Assembly: GCA_024635855.1 (NCBI GenBank)
Contig: JAGXHZ010000126.1
Coordinates: 1 to 5,162 of the forward strand
Length of the DNA stretch: 5,162 nucleotides
Source: Sulfuricurvum sp.
Lineage (GTDB): Bacteria; Campylobacterota; Campylobacteria; Campylobacterales; Sulfurimonadaceae
Reading direction: 5' to 3'
The translations under genes were made by a program, and so were the position numbers. Below the pieces are notes generated by a model that made no database searches, was not told the DNA's origin, and saw nothing but the letters and a program-made list of their open reading frames with translations. The first letter of the stretch is position 1. Each line of letters begins with the position of its first letter. Shown here piece after piece: positions 1-5,162 of this stretch.

Positions 1-1
1 G

Positions 2-805
2 TTACTGGCGATTGCTACTTTGACACTTATCCTTATCATTGTATTGGTCATTATGAACTCACTTAAAAATGATGAAGTTCAAAAAGCTCCTCAAGCAATT
101 CTTCCGCCAGAGCCCAGTGCACCAACTGAAATTATTAATGACCCGTTATTTGAACCCGTAGAAGTGATTCAAGAAGGTAATGAAAGTGCGGGCACTCAAA
201 CATTAGACCAAGTAGCACAAAAAATAAAAGAAGAATCACTGCAAAACGCACCATCCAATCAACCGGCTGTTGTTCAATCTGCACCTGCTGTAGTCACCCC
301 TGTAAAAACTACGGTTCAGTCTGCTCCTATTGTGAAAAATGTATCCGTACCAGCCGTTCAAAAAGCCGTTCCTGAACCAAAACCTATTGTTCAAAAAGCG
401 GTTGTGCAGCCTACTATTAAAAAAGCTGAAGCAAAAACATTGCAAGCAGCGCCTGTAAAACAAGAACCTAAAAAAGTGGTTCAACCAAAAGCGGCTCCAA
501 AATCAACTCAAGCAGTAAAAGCACCCGAAACAGCCAGCAAAGCGCCAAAAGCTGAAGTAAAAACTGCACCGGAAGTTAAAAATACAAGTACTATCTATTT
601 TGTCCAAGTCGGCTCATTTGCCAAAGAGCCAAGTAAAACACTTATCGATCGTCTGAATGCCAGTGGGATGAAATACACGACTCAAAAAACCGGTGAAACG
701 ACCAAAATTTTAGTGGGACCATTCCAAGGGGATAAAGCCGTGCAAGACGCTATGGGTAATATTCGCCAAAATATCGAAGCTAAAGCGTTCAAGATAAAGG
801 GATAA
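2..805 (+). CDS. SPOR-domain membrane-anchored protein (5' end outside window)
   Basis: The reading frame is open from the first bases of the window, so the gene starts upstream. A TTG at 20 could act as a start but lies inside the hydrophobic stretch and is not needed. The visible 267 residues begin with a transmembrane segment (about residues 1-20, rich in Leu, Ile and Val). A long Pro/Ala/Lys/Val/Gln-rich linker follows (about 30-195) with repeated VQKAV and VQSAP units. A C-terminal SPOR domain runs from about 197 to the end, with a YFVQVGSF first strand and a KILVGPF later strand. SPOR domains bind denuded glycan strands of peptidoglycan, often at the division site. The layout suggests an inner-membrane anchor, a periplasm-spanning linker and a cell-wall-binding head. 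The stop lies one base before trpE, so the two are probably co-transcribed, although no functional link is obvious. The exact family (DedD-like, FtsN-like or other) cannot be told from this. Confidence 0.88.
   Translation, partial: LLAIATLTLILIIVLVIMNSLKNDEVQKAPQAILPPEPSAPTEIINDPLFEPVEVIQEGNESAGTQTLDQVAQKIKEESLQNAPSNQPAVVQSAPAVVTPVKTTVQSAPIVKNVSVPAVQKAVPEPKPIVQKAVVQPTIKKAEAKTLQAAPVKQEPKKVVQPKAAPKSTQAVKAPETASKAPKAEVKTAPEVKNTSTIYFVQVGSFAKEPSKTLIDRLNASGMKYTTQKTGETTKILVGPFQGDKAVQDAMGNIRQNIEAKAFKIKG
796..802 (+). promoter_or_regulatory. Ribosome binding site of trpE
   Basis: AAAGGGA lies four bases before the GTG at 807 and overlaps the last codons of the SPOR gene. It decides the start of trpE: the overlapping ATG at 805-807 is in another frame, and the next in-frame ATG lies more than 100 codons downstream. 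Confidence 0.65.
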
Positions 806-806
806 T

Positions 807-2219
807 GTGATCCACTCTCACCGTTTTTCTCTGGACCAATTTGCCCCTATCGCGGTCTATGAAAAGTTAAAAGGTCTTTTTGCAGGAGAAATATCTTTTC
901 TTCTCGAAAGTGCAGGCAACAGTAATGGAAACTATACGATTATTGCTCTGGGTGCACGTGAGCGTCTACGCTATGCCGATGGGCAAACTCACTACACCAA
1001 TGCCCACAATGAGAGTATCATCTCTCAGGAGTCTCCTTTTGAATTTTTAAAACGCTATTACAGTGCTATTGACTATGGTTTTTATCGCTCCAAAGCCAAA
1101 GAACTTGATATTGGTTATATTGATGGATTTATCGGTTATATCGGTTACGATATGGTTCAGGTTTTTGAACCGACTCTAAAAGAGCACATGTCTGCTCTTG
1201 AAGATCAAACCCATATTCCTGATATGGATTTAATTTTACCAAAATTAGTAGCGGTTGTCTCTCATAAGCACTCGACTATTACCCTCATCAGTGCCTTATC
1301 CGAGTTTCAAGACCAATTTTTAACCTTAGAGAATACCCTAAAATCACTCTACCACTATACTCCCCTAGTACCCATCAAAAATGACCTTGGTGGAGATTTT
1401 ATCCATACAAAATCACATTTTTTTGAGATGATTGATGCCTCAAAAGAGATGATTCGAAGCGGTGATGTTTTCCAAATTTTAATGACCAATCGTTATATCC
1501 GTAATGCCACCGTTGATCCCTACAGCTTTTATCGTGTTTTACGGATAAAAAATCCTTCTCCGTATATGTATTTGATGGAGTACGGTGATTTTAGCATTGT
1601 TGGAAGTTCTCCTGAGGTTATGGTACGATTAAGCGATGGAGACATTTTGTTACGCCCAATTGCCGGAACACGCAAACGTGGCGGAAGTAAGCAGCGTGAT
1701 GCCGAATTGGAAGATGAGCTTTTGTCCGATCCTAAAGAATTAGCAGAGCATTTGATGCTTATTGATTTGGGGCGAAATGATGTCGGACGTGTGGCAAGCA
1801 CAGGAACGGTACGGGTTGAAGAGATGATGCACGTGGAGCGTTATTCCCATGTCATGCATATCGTATCCGATGTTCACGCAACACTTCGTGACGATAAAGA
1901 CATGTTCGATCTCTTAGCCGCTACCTTTACTGCCGGAACCATGACTGGTGCTCCTAAAATTCGCTCCATGGAACTCATTGCACAGCTCGAAGGTGTCAAA
2001 AGAGGTTTTTACAGTGGAACCATTGGCTATTTTGGTTTTGATGGCAATATGGACAGCGCCATTACGATTCGTACCGCACTTATCAAAGAAAATCAGATTA
2101 TTCTCCAAGCAGGAGCCGGTATCGTTGCCGACTCTGTCCATGAACTTGAATATCTCGAAGTAACAAATAAACTAGGTGCCCTGACAAGTACCCTCGAAGA
2201 TTTGATCGATCCTGTGTGA
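807..2219 (+). CDS. trpE: Anthranilate synthase component I (TrpE)
   Basis: 470 residues, full length for the family. TrpE converts chorismate to anthranilate using ammonia supplied by the glutamine amidotransferase TrpG, the first committed step of tryptophan synthesis in the cytoplasm. The N-terminal domain has the LLES element at residues 32-35, which in known TrpE proteins contributes to the tryptophan feedback site. The chorismate-binding domain shows PIAGTRKRGG (284-293), LIDLGRNDVGR (318-328), TFTAGTMTGAPK (373-384), GYFGFDGNMDS (407-417) and QAGAGIVADS (434-443). Ala286 in PIAGT argues for anthranilate synthase. The related aminodeoxychorismate synthase PabB usually has a Lys there (PIKGT). 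Start is GTG at 807, with an AAAGGGA site just upstream. The stop overlaps the aroE start as TGATG, so translation of the two is likely coupled. trpG is not adjacent. I see no tryptophan leader peptide or attenuator in the one-base gap upstream. Confidence 0.95.
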   Translation: MIHSHRFSLDQFAPIAVYEKLKGLFAGEISFLLESAGNSNGNYTIIALGARERLRYADGQTHYTNAHNESIISQESPFEFLKRYYSAIDYGFYRSKAKELDIGYIDGFIGYIGYDMVQVFEPTLKEHMSALEDQTHIPDMDLILPKLVAVVSHKHSTITLISALSEFQDQFLTLENTLKSLYHYTPLVPIKNDLGGDFIHTKSHFFEMIDASKEMIRSGDVFQILMTNRYIRNATVDPYSFYRVLRIKNPSPYMYLMEYGDFSIVGSSPEVMVRLSDGDILLRPIAGTRKRGGSKQRDAELEDELLSDPKELAEHLMLIDLGRNDVGRVASTGTVRVEEMMHVERYSHVMHIVSDVHATLRDDKDMFDLLAATFTAGTMTGAPKIRSMELIAQLEGVKRGFYSGTIGYFGFDGNMDSAITIRTALIKENQIILQAGAGIVADSVHELEYLEVTNKLGALTSTLEDLIDPV

Positions 2220-3010
2220 TGAATGTTTTTACTATCTTTGGTGATCCGGTAGCTCATTCCCGTTCACCGCTTATGCACAACACGGTTTTTAAAGCACTAG
2301 AAATAGATGCTTGCTATACCCGCACCCAGCTGAGTGATGGCGCAAAACTGCGTGATGTTTTTTTTGCCAAGGCTCTCAGTGGAGCGAATGTTACCGTCCC
2401 CCACAAAGAAACTGCATACGCCCAATGCGATGAAGTTCGCGGTATTGCCCAAGAAATCGGTACGGTTAATACCCTTATCCTAGAAAATGATCGACTGATT
2501 GGTTACAACACCGATGCTGATGGTTTTATTGCAGCTATCCAATCCTTTGGACAACTCTCTACCGCATTGATTATCGGAGCGGGAGGGACGGCAAAAGCAC
2601 TTGCCATTGCACTACAGCACCACGAAATCACCCCTACCATCCTTAATCGCTCCTCAGGACGGCTGGAGTATTTTAAAGAAAAAGGGTTTGAAGCTTATGA
2701 TTGGGAAACATTTATCCCTCGTTCATTTGATCTTATTATCAATACAACCTCTGCAGGACTTACCGATAACGAATTACCCATACCAGCAGACCTTCTAACT
2801 GCATTACTAGCAATGTCTAAGGCCTCTATCGACGTGATTTATGGTAAAGAAACTCCCTTTTTGGCCGAAGTTAAAAAAGCAAAGCTCCCCTATAAAGATG
2901 GCTCGGATATGTTGTTGGAACAAGGGGTGATTGCGAATGCTCTTTTTTTAAAGAGTACTGTTTCAGCCCAGCAGATTCGACCTATCATGAAACGAAGCTT
3001 TTTGTATTAA
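2219..3010 (+). CDS. aroE: Shikimate dehydrogenase (AroE)
   Basis: 263 residues from ATG 2219. A GTG at 2216 would add one residue, but the ATG overlapping the trpE stop (TGATG) is the more usual arrangement. AroE reduces 3-dehydroshikimate to shikimate with NADPH, step four of the pathway to chorismate. Visible family features are the shikimate-binding HSRSP (Ser14, Ser16), NVTVPHK with catalytic Lys63, Asn84 in GTVNT, and NTDADG with catalytic Asp99. The Rossmann loop GAGGTAKA spans 120-127, and NRSSGR (143-148) is the usual site for recognising the NADP phosphate. NTTSAGL (175-181) and DMLLEQG with Gln235 complete the set. All catalytic residues are present, so the enzyme should be active, and the NADP loop favours true AroE over the quinate-type paralogues. 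The gene closes a unit with the SPOR gene and trpE. No clear intrinsic terminator follows; the next feature is a palindrome-containing promoter region. Confidence 0.95.
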   Translation: MNVFTIFGDPVAHSRSPLMHNTVFKALEIDACYTRTQLSDGAKLRDVFFAKALSGANVTVPHKETAYAQCDEVRGIAQEIGTVNTLILENDRLIGYNTDADGFIAAIQSFGQLSTALIIGAGGTAKALAIALQHHEITPTILNRSSGRLEYFKEKGFEAYDWETFIPRSFDLIINTTSAGLTDNELPIPADLLTALLAMSKASIDVIYGKETPFLAEVKKAKLPYKDGSDMLLEQGVIANALFLKSTVSAQQIRPIMKRSFLY

Positions 3011-3011
3011 C

Positions 3012-3026
3012 GCGTTATAATAACGC
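3012..3026 (+). promoter_or_regulatory. Perfect 15-bp palindrome with embedded -10 box (putative promoter/operator)
   Basis: GCGTTATAATAACGC is a perfect inverted repeat with 7-base arms around a single central base, starting two bases after the aroE stop. It contains TATAAT (3016-3021), a consensus -10 hexamer. A T-rich stretch (2999-3003) lies upstream but there is no good -35, as is common for Campylobacterota promoters. Transcription would start near 3028, giving a leader of about 20 bases before the ATG at 3048. A repressor bound here would block the promoter. The short, AT-centred stem without a T-tract makes a terminator unlikely. The binding protein is unknown. Confidence 0.5.
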
Positions 3027-3047
3027 ATCTTAATCAAAAGGCTCACA

Positions 3048-3581
3048 ATGTGCCGTTTCAATCAAATCAACAATGATGAAAAAATACTTCTTCACGATCA
3101 ACTATTGGCATATGCTGCAGCGGTCGGCGGAAAAAACTCTTTTTTAAAACTTTTAGAAACCATCAAAAAAACAACTCCTAATCCGCTACTTTCAAAAACA
3201 TCACTCCTGCGATTTCCAAAAGGTATTATCAAATGGAATAAAAGCATCCACCGCGACAATCTTACACTTCTAAGTATACAAATGAAGAACCGAAGTGAAG
3301 AGAATCAAAATCTTATGGCTCCAAAAGAGCATAGAACCTACAAAGATGTCACCAATATGCTTCGAGCACTGGGAACATTAACATTTACCATTATTATGAA
3401 CACTGAAGCAGATGAAAAAGGGTTCGAAATTAAAGCCTTTGATATGCCTGACGGAGAAACGACGATTATGAATCCTTTCTTTGAAATTATTTTTTTCTGT
3501 CCTGTTAATACAACCAAAAAATTACTAAATTTTGAAGAAAAAGAAAGCGCTGATAGCGCTGACAGCATCGAAGAAGACTAA
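3048..3581 (+). CDS. Uncharacterised protein, 177 residues, upstream of modE
   Basis: I do not recognise this family. The ATG at 3048 has a good ribosome binding site (AAAAGG, 3036-3041, six-base spacing). The protein lacks a signal peptide or a convincing membrane segment, so it is probably cytoplasmic. Residues 1-45 look helical and are followed by a basic, Lys-rich middle (50-100). Two short hydrophobic strand-like segments (about 108-117 and 143-152) flank an acidic stretch. The tail is strongly acidic and contains a duplicated Ser-Ala-Asp unit (167-172). Only two cysteines are present (2 and 151) and no known metal or nucleotide motif is visible. It seems to start a new transcription unit behind the palindromic promoter, and modE begins six bases after its stop, so the two are probably co-transcribed. 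That suggests, but does not show, a link to molybdate. The frame is open throughout and looks more AT-rich than modE. Confidence 0.72.
   Translation: MCRFNQINNDEKILLHDQLLAYAAAVGGKNSFLKLLETIKKTTPNPLLSKTSLLRFPKGIIKWNKSIHRDNLTLLSIQMKNRSEENQNLMAPKEHRTYKDVTNMLRALGTLTFTIIMNTEADEKGFEIKAFDMPDGETTIMNPFFEIIFFCPVNTTKKLLNFEEKESADSADSIEED
3546..3563 (+). repeat. Two tandem 9-bp repeats (AGCGCTGAT / AGCGCTGAC)
   Basis: Two adjacent nine-base units differing only in the last base encode Ser-Ala-Asp twice in the acidic tail of the uncharacterised protein. The unit length keeps the frame, so copy number could vary between strains without breaking the gene. With only two copies it may equally be a chance duplication. 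Confidence 0.6.
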
Positions 3582-3587
3582 ACAACA

Positions 3588-4363
3588 ATGAAGATTGACG
3601 GACGTTTTTGGCTCACTAAAGAGGGTCAAAGCTTTTTAGGTGCAGGGCGGATCGAACTGTTGGAGCGAATCGATCAAACCGGTTCCATCAACGCTGCTGC
3701 CAAAGAAATGAAAATGAGCTACAAAGCGGCATGGGAGCGAATCAACGGGATGAATCTCTTAGCCGACCAACCGTTGATCGATCGCCTCACAGGTGGTAAG
3801 GGTGGCGGAGGGACAAACTCACCCCCTATGCCCGAGAACTGATCGCTACATTTCATCGATTTAACGAACTTCACCGTCAGTTCATCGACCGTTTCTCTGA
3901 AGCTGGAAATGATCCTGAACGCCTTGCCCGAATCCTCAGCCGTACGTTTCTTACCACCAGTGCACGCAATCAGATCCCCTCAACGTTACAAACCATCGAA
4001 ACAAACGGTCTGCATTCCACCCTCACCCTAGCCCTCAGCGGCTCAGACATCCTCCGCTCTATCATCACCGCCAAATCTGTTGAGAATATGGGATTAACAA
4101 CTGGATGTGACACCTATGCGATTATCAAATCGAGCGATATTAATATCGTCTCAACACCACCTTCTTCCGACAACGCTGATAATATCCTCTCAGGCACTGT
4201 GGAAACATTAGAAAGCTCAGGGGATAATATCGAAATTGGCCTGCGCCTAGATGGAAGCACACTCCTCATCGCCCTCGAAAAACAAGATGCACTACAAAAG
4301 TTAAAAGTAGGTATGACCGCTTACGCAATTATTTCACCGTTGCATATAATTATAGGGCTGTAA
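3588..4363 (+). pseudogene. modE: Molybdate-responsive repressor ModE, split by a -1 frameshift
   Basis: ModE is a cytoplasmic repressor that binds molybdate and then blocks mod operon transcription. The first 76 codons (from ATG 3588) encode the winged helix-turn-helix: GSINAAAKEMKMSYKAAW (32-49) and the signature TGGKGGGGT (68-76). The frame then runs into a TGA at 3840-3842 after eight non-homologous residues. From 3815 the -1 frame continues with KLTPYARELI, exactly the family continuation, and stays open for 182 codons to TAA 4361-4363. The composite is 258 residues, close to the 262 of E. coli ModE. The C-terminal part holds two Mop/TOBE domains. The first has TSARNQ (124-129), ITAKS (160-164) and IIKSS (179-183), matching the known molybdate-contact regions. 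One A missing from a run at 3815-3817 would explain the break. No good slippery heptamer is visible, so a programmed shift is unlikely. It could be a real recent mutation or a sequence error. Confidence 0.88.
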
Positions 4364-4453
4364 AAAATCCCATCATAGCCGTGATAATGAAAATTCAATT
4401 TGATGCCAAATTTCAAGAGTATGACAAATAACAAAAATTAAGACATTTTTTTC

Positions 4454-4459
4454 TATAAT
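4454..4459 (+). promoter_or_regulatory. -10 box of the putative modA promoter
   Basis: A perfect TATAAT is preceded by a T-run (4446-4452) in a region of about 200 bases between modE and modA. There is no convincing -35, consistent with Campylobacterota sigma-70 promoters, which rely on the -10 and upstream T-rich tracts. The start of transcription would fall near 4466, inside the first ModE-type operator, leaving a leader of about 104 bases before modA. Confidence 0.6.
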
Positions 4460-4486
4460 ACGTTATATCTTACAAAACATAACGTA
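4459..4486 (+). promoter_or_regulatory. ModE operator 1 (overlaps the modA transcription start)
   Basis: The inverted repeat CGTTATAT (4461-4468), eight-base spacer, ACATAACG (4477-4484) extends outward by a TA on each side. The two arms differ at a single position. Half-sites and spacing fit the known ModE box of E. coli modA type. The site begins two bases after the TATAAT and covers the expected transcription start, the classic position for repression by molybdate-loaded ModE. A ModE-family gene directly upstream supports the call. Confidence 0.8.
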
Positions 4487-4492
4487 ATTGTC

Positions 4493-4515
4493 GCATTTTT
4501 AAATGAATGCTTTTT
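4493..4515 (+). terminator. Weak hairpin followed by five T (possible terminator or attenuator)
   Basis: GCATTT (4493-4498) can pair with GAATGC (4505-4510) across a six-base loop, with one G-T pair, and TTTTT follows directly. The stem has only two G-C pairs and is probably weak. It lies between the two operators in the modA leader, so it could end read-through from modE or trim modA transcription, but it may be chance in AT-rich DNA. Confidence 0.25.
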
Positions 4516-4537
4516 GCAATGTTGTGTTTGTATTTAT

Positions 4538-4561
4538 CGTTATATCAAAATAAACATAAAG
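4538..4561 (+). promoter_or_regulatory. ModE operator 2 (runs into the modA ribosome binding site)
   Basis: CGTTATAT (4538-4545), an eight-base spacer and ACATAAAG (4554-4561) repeat the layout of operator 1 with one change (A for C) in the right arm. The sites start 77 bases apart, about seven helical turns. The right arm overlaps the modA ribosome binding site AAAGGA (4558-4563, six bases before the ATG), so the right arm's departure from consensus may reflect that double duty. A second ModE dimer here could act as a roadblock or loop with operator 1; that role is inferred. Confidence 0.6.
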
Positions 4562-4569
4562 GATTTTAT

Positions 4570-5162
4570 ATGAACCCGTTAAAACTCATACTCACCTCTC
4601 TCACTTTCGCTACTGCTCTTACAGCACAAACGATTACTGTTGCCGCTGCGGCCAATATGAAATATGCGGTCACTGACATCGCACAAGCATTTACCAAAGA
4701 ATCAGGAATCGATGTAAAAATCATTACGGGAGCATCCGGAAAACTAACTCAACAAATCATGAGCGGTGCGCCGTATGATGCGTTTTTATCTGCGGATGTC
4801 GAGTATCCTGCGAAACTTGCCAATGGTGGATTTACCACAACACCCGCGTACGTTTATGCTTACGGTTCATTAATTTTATGGAGTGATACCGGTGTTGACC
4901 TTTCAAAAGGTGTCGCAATCGTAGCTAACCCATCGGTCAAAAAAATCTCCCTTGCCAATCCTAAAACTGCTCCGTACGGTATCGAAGCAATGAACGCAAT
5001 GAAATACTATAAAGTAGCCGATGACGCTGTAGGCAAAATCATCACCGCAGAATCAATCTCCCAAGTGGGTGCGTATGTGACGACCAAAGCAGTGGATGTC
5101 GGGTTTATGGCAAAATCGATCGTCCTGAGCCCTGAGATGAAAAACGTCGGTAAATGGGTCGA
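4570..5162 (+). CDS. modA: Molybdate ABC transporter substrate-binding protein ModA (3' end outside window)
   Basis: The ATG at 4570 has AAAGGA six bases upstream, and the frame is open to the window edge (197 codons; the family is about 250, so some 50 are missing). ModA captures molybdate or tungstate in the periplasm and delivers it to the ModBC importer for molybdenum-cofactor synthesis. Residues 1-19 form a signal peptide with a likely cut after ALTA. The mature protein shows VAAAANMKYA (24-33), TGASGKLTQQI (53-63), GAPYDAFLSAD (67-76), LANPKTAPYG (128-137) and SQVGAY (164-169). Likely oxyanion ligands are Asn29, Ser56 and Tyr136. The AN and APYG forms resemble the second ModA type of Azotobacter vinelandii more than E. 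coli ModA, which has a Ser-Leu at the first site. Molybdate and tungstate cannot be told apart here. Two ModE-type operators upstream support repression when molybdate is plentiful. modB and modC would be expected downstream. Confidence 0.95.
   Translation, partial: MNPLKLILTSLTFATALTAQTITVAAAANMKYAVTDIAQAFTKESGIDVKIITGASGKLTQQIMSGAPYDAFLSADVEYPAKLANGGFTTTPAYVYAYGSLILWSDTGVDLSKGVAIVANPSVKKISLANPKTAPYGIEAMNAMKYYKVADDAVGKIITAESISQVGAYVTTKAVDVGFMAKSIVLSPEMKNVGKWV

Noticed and set aside
236..484. Minus-strand open frame opposite the SPOR linker, and similar ones opposite trpE and the uncharacterised gene.
   Set aside because: They are antisense shadows of well-supported genes with no ribosome binding site or sensible protein composition.
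3804..3818. Possible programmed frameshift signal in modE: a Shine-Dalgarno-like GGAGGG just before the break.
   Set aside because: The G-rich stretch is simply the codons of the conserved Gly motif. The zero-frame codons GGG ACA AAC do not form a slippery heptamer for a -1 shift, and no strong downstream hairpin was seen by eye.
4345..4354. TATAATTATA palindrome near the end of modE, with a TATAAT that could be a promoter.
   Set aside because: It encodes ModE residues near the C-terminus and has no spaced -35 or operator. The TATAAT at 4454 beside the ModE box is a far better modA promoter.
4088..4363. A separate 91-residue gene starting at ATG 4088.
   Set aside because: It is in the same frame as the ModE continuation from 3815 and begins inside the first Mop domain, so it is the tail of split modE, not an independent gene.
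4388..4415. AT-rich inverted repeat (TGAAAATT with AAATTTCA) after modE as a terminator.
   Set aside because: The stem has one mismatch and almost no G-C pairs, and no T-tract follows.
4387..4431. Short open frame (14 codons, ATG 4387) between modE and modA.
   Set aside because: There is no clear ribosome binding site, no recognisable product, and the length is easily reached by chance.

Overview
The window looks like a piece of a Campylobacterota (Epsilonproteobacteria) chromosome, perhaps a Sulfuricurvum- or Sulfurimonas-like sulfur oxidiser. This rests on the style of the proteins, moderately low GC, promoters with a clear TATAAT but no good -35 box, and tightly packed same-strand genes. 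The taxon is an inference, not something the sequence proves. All recognisable genes are on the + strand, and I see no tRNA, rRNA, CRISPR array or transposase.

Left part (2-3010): a tight three-gene unit. It holds the 3' part of a membrane-anchored SPOR-domain (peptidoglycan-binding) protein, then trpE (anthranilate synthase component I, GTG start one base after the SPOR stop), then aroE (shikimate dehydrogenase, ATG overlapping the trpE stop). aroE makes shikimate on the way to chorismate, and TrpE commits chorismate to tryptophan. The amidotransferase partner TrpG is not next to trpE.

Middle (3011-4363): a 37-base gap carries a perfect 15-base palindrome with a TATAAT inside it, probably the promoter and operator of the next unit. 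That unit is an unrecognised 177-residue protein followed six bases later by modE, the molybdate-responsive repressor. modE is split by a -1 frame change just after its conserved Gly-rich motif, at about 3813-3817. The rest of the gene (dimerisation region and both Mop/TOBE molybdate-binding domains) is intact in the other frame, so this is either a very recent mutation or a sequence error.

Right part (4364-5162): the modA promoter region and the first 197 codons of modA, the periplasmic molybdate-binding protein of an ABC importer. The leader holds two ModE-type operators with the same half-sites and spacing. One covers the predicted transcription start and the other abuts and includes the ribosome binding site. 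The expected circuit is molybdate-loaded ModE repressing modA; if the modE frameshift is real, this control may be lost. I found no clearly novel system. The points most worth checking are the split modE, the duplicated operator, the uncharacterised gene in the modE unit and the palindrome in front of it.
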